Source: Pseudomonas sp. BBP2017
Lineage (GTDB): Bacteria; Pseudomonadota; Gammaproteobacteria; Pseudomonadales; Pseudomonadaceae
Assembly (NCBI RefSeq): GCF_003024385.1
Contig: NZ_PVZN01000007.1
Location: forward strand, 62,001-126,000
Direction of reading: 5' to 3'
DNA length: 64,000 nucleotides
Made by a program: the position numbers and the translations under genes. Below, in pieces: positions 59,178 to 64,000 of the stretch (its first letter is position 1; each line of letters starts with the position of its first letter). The notes under the pieces are model-generated. The model made no database searches, was not told the DNA's origin, and saw only the letters and a program-made list of their open reading frames with translations.

Positions 59178-60110
59178 TCAGGACTTCTTTTCGTCTGCAG
59201 CTTTGTCGGTAGGATTGGCGATCAGCGCCTTGAGCTCGTCGCTCATCGGGAACATCAGGTTCAGGCCTTTTGGCGGGACAGGCTGGTTGAACCACTTGTC
59301 GTAGATCTTGTTGATCTCGCCCGACTTGTAGAGCGCCACGATGGCCTTGTCGACGGCGGCCTTGAACGGCGCGTCATCCTTGCGGACCATGCAGCCGTAG
59401 ATTTCATAGGACTGCGGGGTACCGACGATCGCCCAGCCTTTCGGGTTCTTGGCCTTGGCCATTTCGCCGGCGAGCAGCGCGTCGTCCATCATGAAGGCTA
59501 CGGCGCGGCCGGATTCGAGCATCTGGAAGGATTCGCCGTGGTCCTTGGCCGAGATGACGTTCATCTTCATCTGCTTGTCGGCGTTCATCGACTTGAGGAT
59601 GCGCTCGGAGGTGGTACCGGCGGTGGTTACCACGTTTTTGCCAGCCAGGTCCGGGAAATCCTTGTACTTGGCGTTCTCAGGCTTGCCGTCTTCGGCTTTG
59701 GTCAGCAGGCGCGTGCCCACTTCAAAGATACCGACCGAGAAGGCCACTTGCTGCTGGCGCTCGACGTTGTTGGTGGTCGAGCCACATTCGACGTCAACGG
59801 TGCCGTTCTGCACCAGCGGGATACGGGTCTGGGAAGTGACCAGGTTGTATTTGACGTTCAGGTTCGGCACGTCCAGGTCCTTTTTCAGGGACTCGACGAT
59901 GGCCAGCTGGATGTCATGGGAATAACCGACGGGTTTACCCGAAGCGTCGGCGATGTAGGAGAACGGGATGGAAGCGTCGCGGTGCCCCAGGGTAATGGTG
60001 CCCGAGTCCTTGATTTTCTTCAGGGTGCCGGTCAGCTCTGCGGCGGTGACTGGCATGCTGATCAAAGCGGCCGTGATGGCTGCGCCCAACAGGTGGGGAA
60101 CGATACGCAT
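59178..60110 (-). CDS. aatJ: Glutamate/aspartate periplasmic binding protein AatJ
   Basis: This 310-residue solute-binding protein of the GltI type has a signal peptide (MRIVPHLLGAAITAALISMPVTAA) and the SBP-3 motifs GHRDASIPFSYIADASGKPVGYS, DVECGSTTNNVERQ and AFMMDDALLAG. It binds acidic amino acids and delivers them to AatQMP. GAGGA seven bases upstream fixes ATG 60110, although the frame is open further. Expression should depend on sigma-54 and AauR, whose sites lie upstream. Confidence 0.95.
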   Translation of the reverse strand: MRIVPHLLGAAITAALISMPVTAAELTGTLKKIKDSGTITLGHRDASIPFSYIADASGKPVGYSHDIQLAIVESLKKDLDVPNLNVKYNLVTSQTRIPLVQNGTVDVECGSTTNNVERQQQVAFSVGIFEVGTRLLTKAEDGKPENAKYKDFPDLAGKNVVTTAGTTSERILKSMNADKQMKMNVISAKDHGESFQMLESGRAVAFMMDDALLAGEMAKAKNPKGWAIVGTPQSYEIYGCMVRKDDAPFKAAVDKAIVALYKSGEINKIYDKWFNQPVPPKGLNLMFPMSDELKALIANPTDKAADEKKS

Positions 60111-60211
60111 CAAAATTTCCTCGACGTTGTTTTTTTTATGGAGCCGTTGGCCGGCTCTTTCGTTCAGCGAACACTGCAATGAAGCGTTGCGCATTCGGGT
60201 ACTGAGTGTAG

Positions 60212-60228
60212 AGCATGACTCGTGCCAA
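60212..60228 (-). promoter_or_regulatory. Sigma-54 promoter of aatJQMP
   Basis: On the minus strand TTGGCACGAGTCATGCT fits the consensus TGGCAC-N5-TTGC in nine of ten positions, with GG and GC at the correct spacing. It lies about 100 bp before the aatJ start codon. Confidence 0.85.
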
Positions 60229-60299
60229 GCCCTGACTTTGATCATAACGTCTTGAAAAGGCTGGGGATTAAATTTTTTTGACGCTTTACTGGCAGGGTA

Positions 60300-60349
60300 A
60301 TTCGTCCGGGTGGCCGAATATGATGGGGGGTTCTGTTCGGAAATCCGAA
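60300..60349. promoter_or_regulatory. AauR-type enhancer sites
   Basis: TTCGGAAATCCGAA (60336-60349) is an exact TTCGG-N4-CCGAA palindrome, the AauR site as I recall it from P. putida. A second, looser repeat ATTCG/CGAAT (60300-60304 and 60315-60319) lies nearby. Both are about 75-120 bp upstream of the sigma-54 promoter, a normal enhancer distance. Confidence 0.75.
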
Positions 60350-60363
60350 TAGATGTTGCAAGA

Positions 60364-60419
60364 TGGGAGCGGGCTTGTCCCGCGATTGCGTCTTGGCAGT
60401 CACATCGCTTCGCGGGGCA
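60364..60419. repeat. Decayed REP pair
   Basis: TGGGAGCGGGCTTGTCCCGCGAT is one REP arm with a point change (TTGTCCC for TTGCCCC). A truncated TTCGCGGGGCA partner lies 23 bases on. Confidence 0.65.
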
Positions 60420-60436
60420 GTTGCTCACATAGGTTG

Positions 60437-61975
60437 TCAGGCCGCCTGAACGCGCGCGCGATTCAATTCCAGGCGCTGAAGGTAGTCCCGCAGTGCCTGC
60501 TGTTCCATAGCGGTGGTGAACAAGCCCAGCTTGCTGCGGCGCCAGAGGATGTCATCGGCACTGACAGCCCACTCTTCGCTGCACAGGTAATCCACCTCGC
60601 GGGTGAACAAGCCACCACCAATGGCGTCGCCCAGGTCCGCAGGACTCTGTACGCCTTCGAGCAGGCGCCAGACGCGGCTGCCATAAGTGAGGGCCCAGCG
60701 CTTGGCGATGTCTGTCGGCAGCCAGCCACAACGAGTCAGGATGGCATCGGTCAAGGCTTGCGGGGTGGTCATGTCTTCGCCGCCCGGTAGCGTTGCGCTG
60801 GCTGTCCAGCTGCCGCGCATCTGGGTGAAGAACGGCGCGAGCTGGGCCATGGCCGATTCGGCCAGTTTGCGGTAGGTGGTCAGCTTGCCGCCGAACACCG
60901 ACAGCAACGGCGCTTGGTCCGTGCTGGAGGAGAGCGCCAGGGTGTAGTCGCGGGTCACTGCCGAGGGGTTATCGGATTCGTCGTTGCACAGCGGGCGCAC
61001 ACCGGCGTAGGTGTGCAGGATATCGGCGCGGCTGAGCTGATGGTTGAAGTGCTCGTTGACCACTTTGAGCAAGTAGTCGGTCTCGCCCTCAGTGATCGCG
61101 ACGTTGGCCGGGTCGCCGGAATATTCGCGGTCAGTGGTACCGATCAGGGTGAAGCGCTGCAGATACGGAATGGCGAACACGATCCGCTGGTCTTCGTTCT
61201 GCAGGATGTAGGCATGCTCGCCGTCGTACAGTTTCGGCACGATCAGGTGGCTGCCCTGGATCAGGCGAATGCCATACGGCGCGTCGAGCTTGAGGTCATC
61301 CTGAATGAATTTAGCCACCCAGGGACCGGCCGCATTGACCAGGGCACGGGCCTTGATCGACTGCTGGCTGCCGTCAGCGTGTTCCAGCAGTACATTCCAT
61401 ACACCATCGACACGCTGTGCGCTGACACAACGAGTACGGGTGCGGATGTCTGCCCCGTGCTCGCGGGCAGCCATGGCGTTGAGTACTACCAGGCGGGCAT
61501 CGTCCACGGCGCAGTCGGCGTATTCGAAACCGCGGGTAATCGCCGGTTTGAGCGGGTTGCCCGGACCGAAGCGCAGGCTGCGCGAGGCGCCGAGCTGCTT
61601 GCGTTTGCCCAGGTGATCGTAAAGGAACAGGCCGGCACGGATCATCCAGGCCGGACGCAGGTGCGGGCGATGCGGGAGGACGAAGCGCATTGGTTTGACG
61701 ATGTGCGGGGCCTTGGCCAGCAAGACTTCACGCTCGGCCAGGGCTTCACGCACCAGGCGGAATTCGTAGTGTTCCAGGTAGCGCAGGCCGCCATGAATCA
61801 GCTTGCTGCTGGCCGAAGAGGTGTGGCTGGCCAAGTCGTCTTTTTCACAGAGGAACACCGACAAGCCGCGTCCGGCCGCATCGGCGGCGATACCCACGCC
61901 ATTGATGCCACCGCCGATTACGGCGAGGTCATAGATATCGGCAAGGGTGGGCGATGACAAGCTGGATTGCGGCAC
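60437..61975 (-). CDS. glpD: Aerobic glycerol-3-phosphate dehydrogenase
   Basis: GlpD is a membrane-bound flavoenzyme that oxidises glycerol-3-phosphate to dihydroxyacetone phosphate and feeds the quinone pool. The N-terminal FAD motif YDLAVIGGGINGVGIAADAAGRG, TSSASSKLIHGGLRYLE and VNAAGPWV are present. The frame is open to an ATG at 62017, but that codon lies one base from a GlpR operator. GTG 61975 has GAGGA eight bases upstream and gives a typical 512-residue protein, so it is preferred. Confidence 0.92.
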   Translation of the reverse strand: MPQSSLSSPTLADIYDLAVIGGGINGVGIAADAAGRGLSVFLCEKDDLASHTSSASSKLIHGGLRYLEHYEFRLVREALAEREVLLAKAPHIVKPMRFVLPHRPHLRPAWMIRAGLFLYDHLGKRKQLGASRSLRFGPGNPLKPAITRGFEYADCAVDDARLVVLNAMAAREHGADIRTRTRCVSAQRVDGVWNVLLEHADGSQQSIKARALVNAAGPWVAKFIQDDLKLDAPYGIRLIQGSHLIVPKLYDGEHAYILQNEDQRIVFAIPYLQRFTLIGTTDREYSGDPANVAITEGETDYLLKVVNEHFNHQLSRADILHTYAGVRPLCNDESDNPSAVTRDYTLALSSSTDQAPLLSVFGGKLTTYRKLAESAMAQLAPFFTQMRGSWTASATLPGGEDMTTPQALTDAILTRCGWLPTDIAKRWALTYGSRVWRLLEGVQSPADLGDAIGGGLFTREVDYLCSEEWAVSADDILWRRSKLGLFTTAMEQQALRDYLQRLELNRARVQAA

Positions 61976-62018
61976 GGGCGGCTTCCTCAAAGACTTTACA
62001 GCATCGAATTTGAACATT

Positions 62019-62038
62019 TATGTTCATTTTCGAAAATA
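62019..62038 (-). promoter_or_regulatory. GlpR operator proximal to glpD
   Basis: TATGTTCATTTTCGAAAATA matches the GlpR consensus WATKTTCGWTWWCGAACATW in 18 of 20 positions. A perfect overlapping palindrome TGAACAT-TT-ATGTTCA lies at 62011-62026. Confidence 0.8.
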
Positions 62039-62101
62039 CTAGCGCAACAGAATGCCGCCTGCCAGTCGCTTTCCATAGAAAATACTGATCGGATGGTAAT
62101 T

Positions 62102-62121
62102 AAATGAAAAATAACGAACAT
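62102..62121 (-). promoter_or_regulatory. Second GlpR operator, distal to glpD
   Basis: AATGAAAAATAACGAACATT matches the GlpR consensus in 16 of 20 positions, with the right half perfect. It lies 83 bp from the first operator, allowing looping between the two. Confidence 0.65.
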
Positions 62122-62124
62122 TTC

Positions 62125-62147
62125 CGCTGCCACCGTTGCGGTGGCAG
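62125..62147 (-). terminator. Hairpin after glpR
   Basis: GCTGCCACCG and CGGTGGCAGC form a perfect ten-pair stem with a three-base loop, 12 bp beyond the glpR stop. On the minus strand it is followed by AT-rich operator sequence containing TTATTTTTC rather than a clean T-run. Confidence 0.65.
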
Positions 62148-62158
62148 CTGTGACAGCG

Positions 62159-62914
62159 TCAGACCACTTCCAGACGAATCTTGTACTGATTGAGCAACTG
62201 GGTGAGGGCTGGCACCGGTGCCTGGTCGGTGACCAGGCAATCGATCAGGCTGATCGAGCCCAGGCGCACCATGGCGTTACGCCCGAACTTGCTGGAGTCG
62301 GCGGCGAGGATTACCTGACGGGCATTGGCAATGATCGCCTGGGAGACCCGAACTTCCTGATAGTCGAAGTCGAGCAAGCTGCCGTCTTCGTCGATACCGC
62401 TGATACCGACCAGAGCGAAATCGACCTTGAACTGGTTGATGAAGTCGACACTGGCCTGACCCACCACTCCGCCGTCACGGCGCACGTTGCCACCGGCCAG
62501 CAGCACTTCGAAGTCATCCTTGGCGCTGAGAATCGAGGCCACATGAAGGTTGTTGGTGATGATCTTCAGGTGGTTGTGATTGAGCAGGGCGCGGGCAATG
62601 GATTCGGTGGTGGTACCGATGTTGATGAACAACGAAGCATGGTCGGGAATCTGTGCTGCGATGGCTTCGGCAATCCGTTGCTTCTCGTCGCGCATCTGAT
62701 CGGCGCGCATGGCGTAGGCGGTGTTCTCGATGCTGGAGTCATAGGCGGCGCCACCGTGGTAGCGGCGCAGCAGATTGACCTCCGCCAGCTGGTTGATATC
62801 ACGGCGGATGGTTTGCGGGGTGACAACGAATATTTGCGCCATTTCTTCGATACTGACGTAGCCGCGTTCACGGACCAGTTCGAGGATTTGTTGTTGGCGA
62901 GGAGGCAGGTTCAT
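62159..62914 (-). CDS. glpR: Glycerol-3-phosphate regulon repressor GlpR (DeoR family)
   Basis: This 251-residue repressor releases DNA when it binds glycerol-3-phosphate. The DeoR helix-turn-helix is at the N-terminus ([41 protein letters not shown]). The sugar-phosphate domain contains [15 protein letters not shown] and [14 protein letters not shown]. It lies between glpK and glpD on the same strand. Its own targets are seen before glpD. Confidence 0.95.
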   Translation of the reverse strand: MNLPPRQQQILELVRERGYVSIEEMAQIFVVTPQTIRRDINQLAEVNLLRRYHGGAAYDSSIENTAYAMRADQMRDEKQRIAEAIAAQIPDHASLFINIGTTTESIARALLNHNHLKIITNNLHVASILSAKDDFEVLLAGGNVRRDGGVVGQASVDFINQFKVDFALVGISGIDEDGSLLDFDYQEVRVSQAIIANARQVILAADSSKFGRNAMVRLGSISLIDCLVTDQAPVPALTQLLNQYKIRLEVV

Positions 62915-62978
62915 GGGCGGTCCTTATGGGCTGCCGGGCAAATTGCGCCATGATGCCGGAGACCTGCCGCCTGAAGCA

Positions 62979-63046
62979 ATCGCGGGGCAAGCCCGCTCCC
63001 ACCGGATGTTGATGATCCCCTTTGGGAGCGGGCTTGCCCCGCGATG
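62979..63046. repeat. REP palindrome pair (REPIN)
   Basis: ATCGCGGGGCAAGCCCGCTCCCA and its inverted copy surround about 20 bases. It fills the gap between the glpK stop and glpR and could modulate read-through. Confidence 0.9.
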
Positions 63047-63048
63047 TT

Positions 63049-64000
<952 letters not shown>

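Larger units (their letters stand above)
60111..60436. other. 327-bp gap holding the aatJ promoter region and a decayed REP
   Basis: No gene is present. From left to right it holds the aatJ leader, the sigma-54 promoter (60212-60228), an AT-rich tract suited to bending (about 60268-60283), the AauR-type sites (60300-60349) and REP remnants (60364-60419). The glpD stop follows. Confidence 0.7.

Noticed and set aside
61976..62017. Longer GlpD beginning at ATG 62017
   Set aside because: That codon lies one base from a GlpR operator and has no ribosome-binding site. GTG 61975 has GAGGA.

Overview
The window is chromosomal DNA of a fluorescent pseudomonad, most likely of the Pseudomonas putida/fluorescens group. 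The evidence is near-identity to Pseudomonas proteins (MucA, LepA, PdxJ, CmoB, AauR/AauS), high GC, very long antisense open frames, and many copies of the REP palindrome built on CGCGGGGCAAGC. No tRNA, rRNA, CRISPR array, integrase or transposase was seen. Both ends cut a gene: mucA on the left and glpK on the right.

Layout. 1-3.1 kb: envelope-stress operon mucA(partial)-mucB-mucD, with no mucC. 3.2-9.2 kb: lepA-lepB-rnc-era-recO-pdxJ. 9.3-19.0 kb: a heavy-metal block, with a two-component system divergent from czcCBA, then an OprD-type porin and a small PtrA-like secreted protein. Three aligned promoters carrying a TGTAAT box suggest one metal regulon. 19.0-21.2 kb: cmoAB (tRNA wobble modification) and a chagasin-like lipoprotein inhibitor. 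21.3-23.5 kb: a lower-GC gene pair resembling the XaxA/XaxB (YaxAB) binary pore-forming cytotoxin. 23.9-30.3 kb: lon with a heat-shock-type promoter, then oprB-gcd for periplasmic glucose oxidation. 30.5-35.1 kb: a Zur-type zinc TonB receptor, two small genes, and a YqjH/YqjI-like ferri-siderophore reductase and metal-sensing PadR repressor with Fur and PadR sites. 35.1-38.3 kb: an atypical class A penicillin-binding protein.

38.7-49.7 kb: amino-acid permease, OpgC-type acyltransferase, FMN glutamate-synthase-like protein, a very long Lhr-type helicase, a Nudix hydrolase and a LysE exporter, then metR divergent from metE. 52.2-53.6 kb: an alpha/beta hydrolase and glpM. 53.6-60.4 kb: acidic amino-acid uptake, with aatJQMP driven from a sigma-54 promoter with an AauR-type enhancer and followed by aauS-aauR. 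60.4-64 kb: glpK-glpR-glpD with two GlpR-type operators.

The accessory item most worth following is the xax-like toxin pair. The best regulatory results read directly from sequence are the shared metal promoters, the Zur, Fur and PadR sites, the sigma-32-like lon promoter, the sigma-54/AauR region and the GlpR operators. Gene families were recognised from memory of the proteins; no database was searched.
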